A stretch of 64,000 bases of DNA, taken from Candidozyma auris. Taxonomy: Eukaryota > Ascomycota > Pichiomycetes > Serinales > Metschnikowiaceae. The first letter of the stretch is position 1; every line of letters begins with the position of its first letter. The stretch spans positions 1,178,001 to 1,242,000 of the forward strand of contig NC_072815.1 in the NCBI RefSeq assembly GCF_003013715.1, read 5' to 3'. The notes under the pieces were generated by a model. It ran no database searches. It was not told the DNA's origin and saw nothing but the letters and a program-made list of their open reading frames with translations. Shown piece after piece: positions 21,342-31,110 of the stretch. Both the position numbers and the translations under genes were made by a program.

Positions 21342-23615
21342 ATAGAGGACCTTGTTGCTTTTCCACCTCTGCGGATTTGCTTTTTTGTCGCTGTCGGGTC
21401 ATTTGGTGATACCAATTCTATAATTCTCAAGTATATACAAGTGTACGTTGTACGTTGTTCATCACCAAGAACCTATGTACGTGGAACTACGTAGGTGATA
21501 AATGTATGTGATGACTCTGAGTCACTCGAGTCAGCCCATGTCCCTAAACGGTATCATTTCCAAGCGCCTAATTTTCATCCGTCGGAATAGCTGTTTTTAA
21601 AAACCACAACTATATGGTCAAACTGTACGTGCACGCGTTAAGTTTGGCCCATGCGTGTGAATTTTGTTGGCTCTTGTGGCTGACGGGATCCTTTTGGCCG
21701 CAATTAAGAAGAGTAGTCATAAAGGCCGTCGATGAAGCAACATTTGCAGCCATTCATGTGACGTTATATTTGAAACATCAAAAGATGTAAGGAACAATGG
21801 AGGACTAATATTTGAATGAACCTGGTAGTCAGGAAGGCTTTGAGTGGTTCACTTCAGGAAATTACTGTTGGTGTTACGTAGATGAGACCATTATGGCAGC
21901 GTATCTTACCAGCTCTTGTGCAACGATACATGGCTGGAGTATCTAACACATTCAAAGAAGTCGGAAATTTGACCATGCACCCTACTATCAAATAATTGAG
22001 CCGGTCTTGAAGTAGTCTGTTGGCATGAGAAGGGTGGCATTTCTACACGCTGTCGATCGTCTGAACGAACCCGTTCTGAGTTCACAAAGCCTAAAGTTGA
22101 ATTCTCTACGTGCTTGAGGTTGGGGTGAGTTGATCATACTAGCCTGAGTGACCAATGAAGCACCTCCAACATCTTTAATCTTCAATAGCCGATAACTGCA
22201 CACGTTGACAATCTGTGCCATTCTTCCACACCAGTAAATACGCCACCTTAGGCAAAAAAAAATAAAAAAAAATAAAAAAAATAAAAGCAAAGCCAATACC
22301 CACCGTCAAAGTCGCCAAGTGAACCTTTCGTGAACCGCGGATACATCGCCTAGAACTTTTGACTTCACGACCACTACGCAGCCGCCATACTTCGTTTCCA
22401 GCTCTTGTGCCAAGATCAAGCACCCGCTAAAGTTATCCAGAACCCCGTTGAGCTAGCGACACGCCCACACAAACCGTGGCAGAGTCAGCAGTGAATTCGG
22501 TAGACCGCTTGGTGAGCTCTGAATGTAATTTACCGCATTGGGCAACCAACGTCAACACCGAAAGGCTGCCTCGAAAAAACCCACCAACTCGTCAACGCCG
22601 CCACCGCAAAACGCCAAACACCAACGCCCACGCCGCTCTTTCGAAGCCCACTCCCCAGCACCGTGTTTCCATTCTCCAGCCCGACCTCCTCAGCCCATTT
22701 GCCCAGTTTGCAGCCATTGAGGTCCTCTGGCGCGAAGTACCTTAGGTACCTGAAGTACCTGCATTGCTAAAGGGAAAAGAAAAAAAAATAGACGGTCTCC
22801 TACTCCACGCAGCGAAAACACAAACAGCGCCAGTCACATAGCCAGCGGCCCCAGTGCGCACATTAACCCTCCACAGTTGCGCAAAAGGAACCCAGTTTGC
22901 ACAAACCCACGCTCAGTTTGCACATTACGTGGAATCCGCCTGAAATCTCTCCAACAGCCAATGGTCTCTGTATGTTGAAGCCAAGCCAACGAGGCAGTGA
23001 CGCTGGTGCCATGGAGGACCAGCGGTAGTTTCAGAACCCTGGGCCACGCTTGCGCCAGAGACCTGCCAGAGGTTCTTGACAGAAACATCGCGGGCCGAGG
23101 GTCGCTGGGGGGAACCCGAGAATCCCAGCTTTCCAGGTGAAGAAAACTTTTTGATAAAAATCTTTCAAGTTCCTGAGCTTCCCACATCCCCTCTTATTCT
23201 TAATTTGTTTCGTCATTTGTCTTTTTGTCATTTGTCTCTTTCTTTTCACACCTCAATCCTTTGTTAAAGTTTCGTGGTCGCACCGCCTGGCAAGCGCTCT
23301 GTTTACGCGCGCCGGGAAAAGAATCTTTTTTCTGGCGCCAGAATGATTCCTCTGTTCCTTCCCCTGCGCCAACCGCTCGCGCCAGGCTAAATTGACAGGC
23401 CTAGCGACAGGACCTTTGGTGCCAGGAGCGAGAACTTAGCAAATTTGCGGGTTGAGCTGGGGATTTTTTTTCCCATACCAAGTGCCGCTCAATGACTCTG
23501 GCAATCACATGATCTCCCTCTCTTCCTTCCTCTATCCAAGCCCTCGGGCCAGTGATATTTTTAGTTTGTTTGCCTGTCCCCTGGTTGCTGCTAGGCTGTG
23601 CGTGCAGGACGTCGA

Positions 23616-23627
23616 TTTGCAGCCATT
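23616..23627 (+). promoter_or_regulatory. TTTGCAGCCATT variant element
   Basis: It lies 165 bp upstream of repeat protein 2 and matches the TTTCGCAGCCATT element except for one missing C. CCCCT elements are at 23362-23366 and 23578-23582. Confidence 0.35.
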
Positions 23628-23684
23628 TCGTTACACAGTCTTCAGTGGCTGCGAATTCTCCTATCCCAGGCCTCATCAAAAGGC

Positions 23685-23692
23685 TATATAAG
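23685..23692 (+). promoter_or_regulatory. TATA box of repeat protein 2
   Basis: TATATAAG, 100 bp upstream of the ATG at 23792, followed by a T/C-rich leader. Spacing and surrounding stress-type CCCCT elements parallel those of repeat protein 1. Confidence 0.65.
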
Positions 23693-23791
23693 GTGGTTGA
23701 TTTCCTCCTCTGCCTTTTGTTTTTTTTCCTCTTCTTTTCTTTCTCATCTTGATTCAAGACTTTCACTTTATCTCCAACTTAATTTCACATA

Positions 23792-24666
23792 ATGGGCTTT
23801 AACGCTATCCACTACGCTGTCTCTGACGCTGCTGCCGGTGCCCCAGGTGCTGCTGGTGCTGCTGGTGCCTCTGTCGCTACTGCTGCTGCTTCTGCTGCTG
23901 GTGGTGCTGGCGACGCTGCTGCCTCTGACCTTCCTGCTGTTGGAGGCGCTGCCACTGAAGGCGCTGGCGCCGCCGCCTCTGATGCTGGTGCTGCCGCCTC
24001 TGGCGCTACTGGTGCTGCTGCTGACGCTGCTTCTCAGGCTACTACTGCTGCTGCCTCGTTGCTTGGGGCCTCTGGTGCTGCTGCCTCTGGTGCTGCTGCT
24101 GCTACTCTGGTGCGGGTGCCGCTGCTTCTGGCGCCGCTGAGGCAGGTGCTTCTGGTGCTTCTGGCGCCGCTGAGGCAGGTGCCTCTGGTGCTTCTGCCGC
24201 CACTGAAGCCGCTGGTTCGGGTGCTGCTGCTGCCTCTGGCGCTGGCGCCTCTGCTACATCGGGTGCCGCTGGCGCTGCTGCTTCTGGCGCTAGTGCTGCT
24301 GAGTCTGGCGCTGCCTCTGGTGCCTCGGACGCTGCTGGCGGCATTGCCACTCTTTCTGACTCTGAGGCCTCGGGCTCTGCTTCTGAATCTGGCGGTGCCT
24401 CTGCCTCTGAATCTGGCGGTGCCTCTGCCTCTGAATCCGGCTCGGGCTCCGGCTCGGGCTCCAGCGGTTCTGCTTCGGCCTCTGGCTCTGGTTCCAAGTC
24501 TGGCTCGAGTGCTTCTGGCTCTTCTTCTGGTTCTGGTTCTAGCTCTTCGGGCTCTGGCTCAGGCAGCCCTGACTCTGGTGCTGCCGCTATGTTCGAGCAG
24601 GGCTCGTGGAAGAAGGGTGCCGCCGTGATGGCCATTGTCGGCTTCTCTTTCGTTTTCAACTTGTAA
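23792..24666 (+). CDS. Undecapeptide-repeat protein 2, interrupted by a one-base frameshift
   Basis: It starts at ATG 23792 with an Ala/Gly-rich N-terminus. Around 24102-24112 the frame changes: upstream codons give Ala/Gly/Ser, then leucine/arginine nonsense up to a stop at 24628. The other frame resumes the Ala/Ser/Gly/Glu composition and ends at TAA 24664-24666. Restoring one base would give about 291 aa. The downstream frame has 33-bp tandem units at 24124, 24157 and 24190 coding 11-mers of the ASGAAEAGASG type. It then has a Ser/Gly/Glu region and a tail GSWKKGAAVMAIVG, nearly the same as repeat protein 1. The frameshift may be a sequence error or a real lesion. No signal peptide. Function unknown. 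Confidence 0.75.
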
Positions 24667-25144
24667 AGGTGACACAAAATGTATGCTTATAAGCCGGTCT
24701 TCGATACATAATAATTAACAGGGTTTAGATTGCACATTTGTAGTGGCCAGCCTGAGAGACGAAAATTGATCGAAATAACAGCTCGCCAGTCACAGATGGT
24801 CAGTTGAGTACATTGTAGAAATCTTTAAGGCAGCTTCTTTTTCTGATGTTTATTTTAACTGTCCACATTTCTAGTACGCTCTCAGTATCATTTCGCAGCC
24901 AAACGGTACAGCCAGTATACCAACACCAGAAGCTATCCTTACACAAACAGTAGAACACATCAGTAACATTAATGGCTCAGGAGCAGGACCAAGAACACCA
25001 TGGTACCTTCGCCTGTTACCTACTTCTCCTCTCCAATCTGCTGTGATATTACCTCCACTCTCCACTGGTGACCTGCACCCAAGGAGATGACCATCACCAA
25101 CATCTACCTAGTCAACATCTTCTTCCATCCATAACACGCTTGCT
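24667..25144. other. Intergenic region before CWC2
   Basis: A 478-bp terminator/promoter region with no gene. It contains TTTCGCAGCC copy 3 at 24891. Confidence 0.5.
24891..24903 (+). promoter_or_regulatory. TTTCGCAGCC element, copy 3
   Basis: TTTCGCAGCCAAA, about 245 bp upstream of the CWC2 start and in the same orientation. Confidence 0.45.
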
Positions 25145-26137
25145 ATGAAGTATGCCCGACTTCAGGTCGATCCAGACGACGTGCCTGACGACGATAGACC
25201 GCCACAGACTGGCCATACTTTCAATATATGGTACTTGCAATGGGCAGGAGGAGACAGGTCTTTGAGAAACAGTGTGAAGCTGAAATACAGAGTCAACATT
25301 GCTGAGGACTCGGGAGAAACTCAGGCTAAGCGTGGCTCCCCAATATGCTTATTCTTTGCCCGAGGGTGCTGCTACAAGGGCGCCAAGTGCCCTTATTTGC
25401 ACAGGCTACCGAAGGAGACCGACAACGTCATCCCCACGAAAGACTGTTTTGGCAGGGACAAAACGGCCGACTATAAGGATGACATGAGCGGCGTGGGGCT
25501 GTTCAACAAGGTGAACCGGACGTTGTTTGTCAGTGGGCTTCATGTAAATGACGACTTGGATGAACAGCTCTCGACGCACTTTGGAGAGTTCGGCTCGGTA
25601 GATTCGATCAGAGTGTTGCCGAGCAAAATGTGTGCATTTGTCAGGTTCAAGTTTGAACTGGAGGCGCAATTTGCGAAGGAGGCCATGGACTGCCAGAGCT
25701 TGAACGGGAATGACGTCTTGTCTGTGAGATGGGCCAACGAGGACCCTAATCCGAACGCACAGCAGCTGGCGAAACGAGATATCGAGAATGCGGCGCTAGA
25801 AACAGTGAAGAAGTTGCTCAAGGAGGAACCAAGGGCCAAGAAACCGAAAAAGAGTGCACCCAAAACCGAAAGTTTAAAAAAAGCTGTTTCTGAAGAAAAG
25901 CAAGATAAACAACTCGATGCCGTTAAGGACAGTCAAGAAGTTGTCGACGAGGACGAACAATCTACGCTTCTAGGATCTGCTAGACTTGCTGCACTTAATA
26001 GGCTCCTGAGTGAAACGAAGGGTAAGGATTCTCCTATACGAGCTGAGATAGCCGACAAAGAGAACGCTGCTCAGCAGGTATCTCAAAACACATCCAATGC
26101 CTTCTTCGCAGGATATGGAAGCAGCGATGAGGACTAG
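25145..26137 (+). CDS. CWC2: Pre-mRNA splicing factor Cwc2 (NineTeen complex, RBM22-like)
   Basis: A 330-aa protein. Cwc2 links the Prp19 complex to the spliceosome catalytic RNA by contacting U6 snRNA and the intron. Visible domains are the N-terminal Torus segment with a CCCH zinc finger (Cys68, Cys76, Cys82, His86; spacing C-x7-C-x5-C-x3-H) and an RRM at about 125-200 (RNP2-like TLFVSGL, RNP1-like MCAFVRFKF). A charged lysine/glutamate-rich C-terminus follows and ends in an acidic SSDED. The stop codon overlaps that of PRP28 on the other strand by 4 bp. Both encode spliceosome factors. Confidence 0.95.
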   Translation: MKYARLQVDPDDVPDDDRPPQTGHTFNIWYLQWAGGDRSLRNSVKLKYRVNIAEDSGETQAKRGSPICLFFARGCCYKGAKCPYLHRLPKETDNVIPTKDCFGRDKTADYKDDMSGVGLFNKVNRTLFVSGLHVNDDLDEQLSTHFGEFGSVDSIRVLPSKMCAFVRFKFELEAQFAKEAMDCQSLNGNDVLSVRWANEDPNPNAQQLAKRDIENAALETVKKLLKEEPRAKKPKKSAPKTESLKKAVSEEKQDKQLDAVKDSQEVVDEDEQSTLLGSARLAALNRLLSETKGKDSPIRAEIADKENAAQQVSQNTSNAFFAGYGSSDED

Positions 26138-27813
26138 ATGGCAGCTGAAAACCTCGTGGCCTCTCTCAACCAATCTGGAACCTTCTTGCCTCCCCTGCTC
26201 AAGAATTTCTTGAGGTCTATAAACGTGTCCCTGTCGCCATCATCTACGAACGTGTAGCTTTCACCGTGTTCCCCAGCACGCCCTGTTCGGCCGATTCTGT
26301 GAATGTACTCCTCGAACTTGTTGCTCATCTGGAAGTTCACCACTAGTGATACATGGGGAATGTCTATACCTCTGGCGGCTACATCCGTAGCAATTAGAAT
26401 GGAGGCAGACCTTGAGCGGAACTTTTCGATGGCGGCTTCTCTGGCCTCTTGGCTCTTGGATCCATGAATAGTCACCACGCTCTTGAAGCTCTTCTCCGCC
26501 AAGTCCTCCGCTAGCAGCTCAACAACTCTTTTGAAGTTTGCAAAAATAATAACGGAGAAGTTGGGTGACCTTTTGTGCCTCTCCAAGACTTGCACGAGTC
26601 GCGTGAGCCTGTTAGCGTCAACCTCCTGCTTATCTCCAGGGGCTGGTCCCATGTACTCGAAGTTTTGGTCAATGGTATCGACAAGCTCGTTGGCGCTACC
26701 CACAAAGAGATAAGCCGGGTCTTGCAAATAGTTCTTCGTCAATCTCTCTATTGTTGGAGTGATGGTGGCAGTGAACATGACGGTGTTTCGCTTTTGAATC
26801 CGCAAGATCCTCAGATCAATGCTGCTACTCAATTGTTCACTGGTTGGTAGGTAGTTGAGGATCTGGTTAAGAGACTTCTCAAACCCCATATCTATCATCT
26901 TGTCTGCTTCGTCCATGGTGACGTTGTAACATTTGCTCAAGTTGATTATACCTCGCTCTAGCGAGTCCACGAGTCTTCCAGGCGTCGCCACAACGATATG
27001 AACACCATTTCTAAGGGAGTGAATGGTCTCCTCATACTTGTGGCCTCCAATCACAGTCACCACAGATAATCCTAATTCATCAGTGAATTTCTGAGTCTCC
27101 TTAGCAATCTGAAGCGCCAATTCCCTAGTAGGCGCCAAAATGAGCCCCAACGCCCTGTTGGTATTAGCTTCTTGAGTATGTTCATGTTTCATGTACTCTG
27201 GTTCGATGCCCAAAATGTACGATAGAAGAGGAATCACAAAAGCCAACGTCTTACCCGAGCCTGTCTCTGCTACCCCGACCACGTCACGGTTTCGTAGCAC
27301 CAACGGTAGCGATGCTCGTTGAATCGGCGTAGGCTCCTGGTATCGAAGCTTGTTTTGAATAATATCTAACACCTTCTTAGGTATAAGAGGGTCCTCATGC
27401 CAGAACCGTAGCGGGTTTCCAATATTGTCTCCTTTGCTAGAGATGTTATAGTCATCTTTAAAGATTCTCCAGTCTCTAGCAGTCATTTCTTGTAGTGGTT
27501 TCTGTGACCAGTGTTTTTCAGGAATTGAGTTCACCACAGGCCTGGTTTCCTCAAGCGTCACAAGCGGCTCATACCCGTTGGACGTGTCGTCTTCCTCGTC
27601 CCAGTCAAACTTGTACTTGGGCGTTTTTTTCTGCTTCTTCTCCTCTGGTTGAGAATATGCCTCTGCCTCTTCACCTGTTCTTTTCTTAATTGTGGGAGCT
27701 GTGGTCACTGTCTTTTTCTTCAATTGCTGTCGCTGTTTCTTTGTGAGGAACTTGGGCCTCCCATTTTCTTCACTCTGCTTGATCAAGTCTTCAACGGACA
27801 CTGGGCGAGACAT
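26134..27813 (-). CDS. PRP28: DEAD-box RNA helicase Prp28 (U1/U6 exchange at the 5' splice site)
   Basis: A 559-aa protein. Prp28 uses ATP to displace U1 snRNP so that U6 can pair with the 5' splice site. A lysine-rich N-terminal extension (1-70) is followed by the helicase core: Q motif PTPIQ (161-165), motif I AETGSGKT (182-189), PTREL (229-233), DEAD (301-304), motif III written TAT rather than SAT, and HRIGRTGRAG near the C-terminus. The DEADKMIDMGFE context and WRIFKDDYNIS upstream are typical of Prp28. It overlaps CWC2 tail to tail in the palindrome CTAG at 26134-26137. The shared CTAG supplies both stop codons. Confidence 0.95.
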   Translation of the reverse strand: MSRPVSVEDLIKQSEENGRPKFLTKKQRQQLKKKTVTTAPTIKKRTGEEAEAYSQPEEKKQKKTPKYKFDWDEEDDTSNGYEPLVTLEETRPVVNSIPEKHWSQKPLQEMTARDWRIFKDDYNISSKGDNIGNPLRFWHEDPLIPKKVLDIIQNKLRYQEPTPIQRASLPLVLRNRDVVGVAETGSGKTLAFVIPLLSYILGIEPEYMKHEHTQEANTNRALGLILAPTRELALQIAKETQKFTDELGLSVVTVIGGHKYEETIHSLRNGVHIVVATPGRLVDSLERGIINLSKCYNVTMDEADKMIDMGFEKSLNQILNYLPTSEQLSSSIDLRILRIQKRNTVMFTATITPTIERLTKNYLQDPAYLFVGSANELVDTIDQNFEYMGPAPGDKQEVDANRLTRLVQVLERHKRSPNFSVIIFANFKRVVELLAEDLAEKSFKSVVTIHGSKSQEAREAAIEKFRSRSASILIATDVAARGIDIPHVSLVVNFQMSNKFEEYIHRIGRTGRAGEHGESYTFVDDGDRDTFIDLKKFLSRGGKKVPDWLREATRFSAAI

Positions 27814-28040
27814 GATGAGGGTTATAATTGAGATGGAGTTGAAGCTGAGCGCGAATGTATGGGCAAAATATGAAAAGATTATGGAAGATCGAAGAAGAAC
27901 TTATGGAGAAAAAATAGGTGGAAATGGGCTGTATTTACAAATTTTTTTGGAGTTGGAGTAACGCACATGCCTTTTACCTTTTGCTTGAGTATAGTGTATT
28001 CTGAGAGTTTACTTCAATGGCCCAGTAGGCAATGGCCGAC

Positions 28041-28052
28041 ATGGCTGCGAAA
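28041..28052 (-). promoter_or_regulatory. TTTCGCAGCC element, copy 4
   Basis: TTTCGCAGCCAT on the minus strand, 228 bp upstream of the PRP28 start and in the same orientation. It sits in the 340-bp gap between PRP28 and the MFS gene. Confidence 0.45.
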
Positions 28053-28153
28053 GGTAAGTGCTTCTTAGGTTGCTTAAATTCCAACTTTGACTATTTCAAA
28101 TACGCCTTTTACGATAAGAAAGCTCCTTTCTTAAACACAATCACGATCGTCTT

Positions 28154-29542
28154 TCAACTGCGTGACCGACGGTGAGCAAATGTAACCACAAGAATGAGAA
28201 CCACAAGGCTCAACGCAAGCGGACCGGTCACACCAAACGTACTGCCATAGCATTTCGATCCCTTGGTGCAAATGAGGCTACCACGCTCCATCTCGGACTG
28301 CTTATCGTAATTGTACCCAAAGAACTTGGTGAAAACGGTAAGCCCCGGGACAGTGGACGAGTACATGATACCCCAGAGGAACGAGTAGTTCTTCATTGAG
28401 AATAAGTCTGATATGATTGCTGGCAATGTGGTGAAGCCAAACCCGTAGGCGTAGCCTATGATGGCAGAAATAAACGCCAACTTCACGTTGCACAGCCAGA
28501 GCAGCAGCGAGTGGCGGTCAATAGGGTATATCAATGCTGAGTGGCCAGCACCCATAAGCAATAATGCGAGCACAAGAACCGAATGACGAGTCCACCCGTG
28601 CTTGTTCACCAAGAAGTCACCAAAGGGGCCAGAGGAAAGACGGCCAGTAAATGAGCCAATTGCAATAAGGGAAACATGAATGGCTTGGAGGGAGTCAAGC
28701 GAGGGTAGATCAGACGTCGTTTCAACCGTAGCATGGGTAAAATAATAATGAACAGCCTTAAGGATGTAACCCACGGTGTAGATGTACATCTGCCCAAGAC
28801 CCTGGAAGATTGCGATCAAGGCAAAGTGAGCCCAGAACACCCGATGTGTGAGGCACTCCGCAAGTTCAAGGTGGTGGTACCAGCCAGAAGTGTGTTGTTC
28901 TGGAGGCATTCTCGCTGGCTCTCCAACGGGGCCCTCTGCCTCGTTCAAGAGCTCTGCGTACTCAAAGGTAATAATCTTTTCCTCGTGGCCAGGAACCCTT
29001 ATGAATATCACGCCTGCAAGCTGCATGAAAAAGGCAGACCCTGACAAGAATAACAAAAAGGGTCCGACTTCCCCATGTAAAATATGAGTAAACACAAAAG
29101 AGTATAACAAGCTGGCTATGGCAAACAGAGCAATGGGGATGCTCTGGGCCAGGCCCTTGTATCTTGAAGAGGTCAACGTGACAGCTTTGATCGCAGCAAA
29201 GTAGCTTGCGGTAGATCCAGCGCCCACGAGGAACATCAGCAAGATAAGCATCCACGAAGCAGCTTCTTCGCCCAACAAGTAAAGCTGATGGACCCAAAAG
29301 TAGCCACCTGCGACAAGAATCCACCCACCAAGCATTGGAAACAACGATCCAAACGTATCGGTTATATAACCGCCACCCAAACCGCCCAAGGCAGAGCCCA
29401 CAGTGACGGCAATGTTCAAGTTGGCCGCCTGCGACAGGTCCAAGTGACATTGATGGGCAAGCTGGGGCCCATAGATGGAGTAGGCAAACATAGCGCCTGA
29501 AGAAAGACCCACGGGCACCGAGGCCGCAATCACCAGAGACAT
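28154..29542 (-). CDS. Nodulin-like/Mch1-type MFS transporter
   Basis: A 462-aa protein with about 12 predicted membrane spans. It resembles the fungal nodulin-like MFS group (Mch1 and YMR155W relatives), often placed at the vacuolar membrane, with substrate unknown. It begins directly with the first membrane span (residues 3-25, containing SGAMFAYSIYGPQL). It has a central hydrophilic loop (about 185-225) and the second-half motif GRLSSGPFGDF. A late luminal loop has Cys pairs (LICTKGSKCYG). The short C-terminus is basic (HRRSRS). The substrate cannot be inferred. The subfamily call is by motif character only. Confidence 0.75.
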   Translation of the reverse strand: MSLVIAASVPVGLSSGAMFAYSIYGPQLAHQCHLDLSQAANLNIAVTVGSALGGLGGGYITDTFGSLFPMLGGWILVAGGYFWVHQLYLLGEEAASWMLILLMFLVGAGSTASYFAAIKAVTLTSSRYKGLAQSIPIALFAIASLLYSFVFTHILHGEVGPFLLFLSGSAFFMQLAGVIFIRVPGHEEKIITFEYAELLNEAEGPVGEPARMPPEQHTSGWYHHLELAECLTHRVFWAHFALIAIFQGLGQMYIYTVGYILKAVHYYFTHATVETTSDLPSLDSLQAIHVSLIAIGSFTGRLSSGPFGDFLVNKHGWTRHSVLVLALLLMGAGHSALIYPIDRHSLLLWLCNVKLAFISAIIGYAYGFGFTTLPAIISDLFSMKNYSFLWGIMYSSTVPGLTVFTKFFGYNYDKQSEMERGSLICTKGSKCYGSTFGVTGPLALSLVVLILVVTFAHRRSRS

Positions 29543-30145
29543 TTTGTAGGTGAAGTGGTTAAGTGGTGATTTGATTGTGGATGCGGAATAGATATCGGCA
29601 CTGACTCTGAATGAGAGGAGTCAACAGGTCCCGGAGGGAGTCAGCCGGAGGCGAGGAATAAATAAGCAAGGCAGGCGTTCAGTAGCGATTGAATCGATTT
29701 GTCGTTGAAGCTGCTCAGACGATGTGGGACGTGAAAAAGTAGTTGGCACCTCTTATCTATATTTGATATAGCGCGCTTGGAGAGATTTGAAAGTGTGGAG
29801 GCTCCAAAAATTGGGTAGCATTCACACTATGGAAGTGAACGAGAGGAACATGGCCGAAGAGCCCTAAATACGTCGGTTTAGATTTTTTCAAAGATTCTAT
29901 TCTTGTTCTTCGGTGACTGCAAATAGGTGCTTCCAGTTGCAGAGGACAATTGCAAAAGAAACGGAATTGTGAGCGAAAACGCCGAGGGAAGGCGTTCACC
30001 TACATTACGTCAGGCACAGTCAGAAATGTTTGAAGAAATTTGTCAGATTGAGGTATTCAACGAAAAGACACCGCCAAATCCAAGGCAGGTTCATCAAAGA
30101 AGCCAGGATCTACTTAGTTGGCAGACATGAATCACTTCAGGAGCT

Positions 30146-30158
30146 TTTCGCAGCCATT
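30146..30158 (+). promoter_or_regulatory. TTTCGCAGCC element, copy 5
   Basis: TTTCGCAGCCATT, about 600 bp upstream of the MFS gene (opposite orientation) and about 950 bp upstream of EGD1. Confidence 0.4.
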
Positions 30159-30658
30159 CTATCAATACTCCCCTGTACTTAAAAATAACTTCGTCGTCTT
30201 TATGGAAAAATTTGACAGGTGGTCGCTGAATTGACCTTGGCAGAGGCCTGGAAGAGCATTTTCAGAATGCATTAGGTTCCACTGGCTAACATCATGTAAT
30301 ATTGAAGGAAAGAGAACGAGGTCTATATTCCCGAAAGGTAAAAAACGCTGTGGATGAATTGAAAAGCGTCAGGTGAAAATGATGTCACTGGCTTGGTGGT
30401 AGAAGAAGGGCCTGAGATATCAGCGACTATTTGAATTGTTCAATGATTGAAGGCATTGCGCCTAGTTCCTGGTCAGAGGAATCACAATCGAAGCAAGGAA
30501 CTGATAAGAAACAATTACCTGTTCCCATGTCCTAATTCTGTAAGGGGACCATTTTCTCCTCTGTAGCTTTCTTTTCTATACTTCTCTCTTCACTATATGC
30601 CCCTTCAATATCCTTTAGACCAAAAACCTCTTTTTCTCACTCATTCTCCATATCAACT

Positions 30659-30670
30659 TTTCGCAGCCAT
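30659..30670 (+). promoter_or_regulatory. TTTCGCAGCC element, copy 6
   Basis: TTTCGCAGCCAT, 441 bp upstream of the EGD1 start in the same orientation. Confidence 0.45.
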
Positions 30671-30994
30671 ACTTGCCATATGCCAATGTCACTGTGTCTA
30701 CTGTCTCAGCTCTCCACCCACAAACAGCTCACCTCCAAACCTTCATCACATAAACCAAGGCAACTCTTCCTCACGAAGACTTTCCAATCTTGACTTTGAT
30801 AAAACGTCTCTTCTGTTTGAGCATTTTCGTCAACTGTTTCCACACATACAGGCTGCTTACTCACAACTCCCGCACGATCCTTCCACATTACAGCCTGAGC
30901 ATAATTTACAGACCAAATTCACTTTCACCATCAAATTCCACCCTGCGTTCGTCTCCAATCACCCACCACCGTAACAGATGGTAGCCCTGTGAAG

Positions 30995-31006
30995 TCACGT
31001 GATCCA
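30995..31006. promoter_or_regulatory. E-box upstream of EGD1
   Basis: TCACGTGATCCA, 105 bp before the EGD1 start, identical over 12 bp to the element upstream of LOS1. In Candida-type yeasts CACGTG/Cbf1 sites are associated with translation-related genes, which fits EGD1. The link is inference. Confidence 0.5.
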
Positions 31007-31110
31007 ACTTGGTCTCGCAAGTCCCGGTCGTGTCGATACCCAAGCGTCGAGAAAATTTCAAACGCTCATAGTGAAAAAGCGTTCCCCCTCTATAAAACCC
31101 TACATTCAAG

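Larger units (their letters stand above)
19020..23684. other. 4.7 kb gene-poor region between the two repeat proteins
   Basis: No confident gene. The longest ATG frame (20769-21314, plus, 181 codons) has no recognisable domain. Other contents are an (AAAG)n microsatellite near 21314-21341, A-rich runs around 22254-22285, and two TTTGCAGCCATT variants (21743-21754, 22707-22718). Confidence 0.5.
29543..31110. other. 1.6 kb divergent intergenic region between MFS gene and EGD1
   Basis: No gene recognised. It holds two TTTCGCAGCC copies (30146 and 30659), a CACGTG E-box close to EGD1, and a pyrimidine-rich stretch around 30540-30800. Confidence 0.5.

Noticed and set aside
24098..24112. Programmed -1 ribosomal frameshift to explain repeat protein 2
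   Set aside because: No slippery heptamer of the X XXY YYZ type at the junction, and similar one-base deficits occur in two unrelated genes.
24102..24677. 191-codon minus frame rich in Pro/Glu/Ala opposite repeat protein 2
   Set aside because: It is the complement of Ala/Ser/Gly codon repeats; the sense frame has the conserved tail and promoter.
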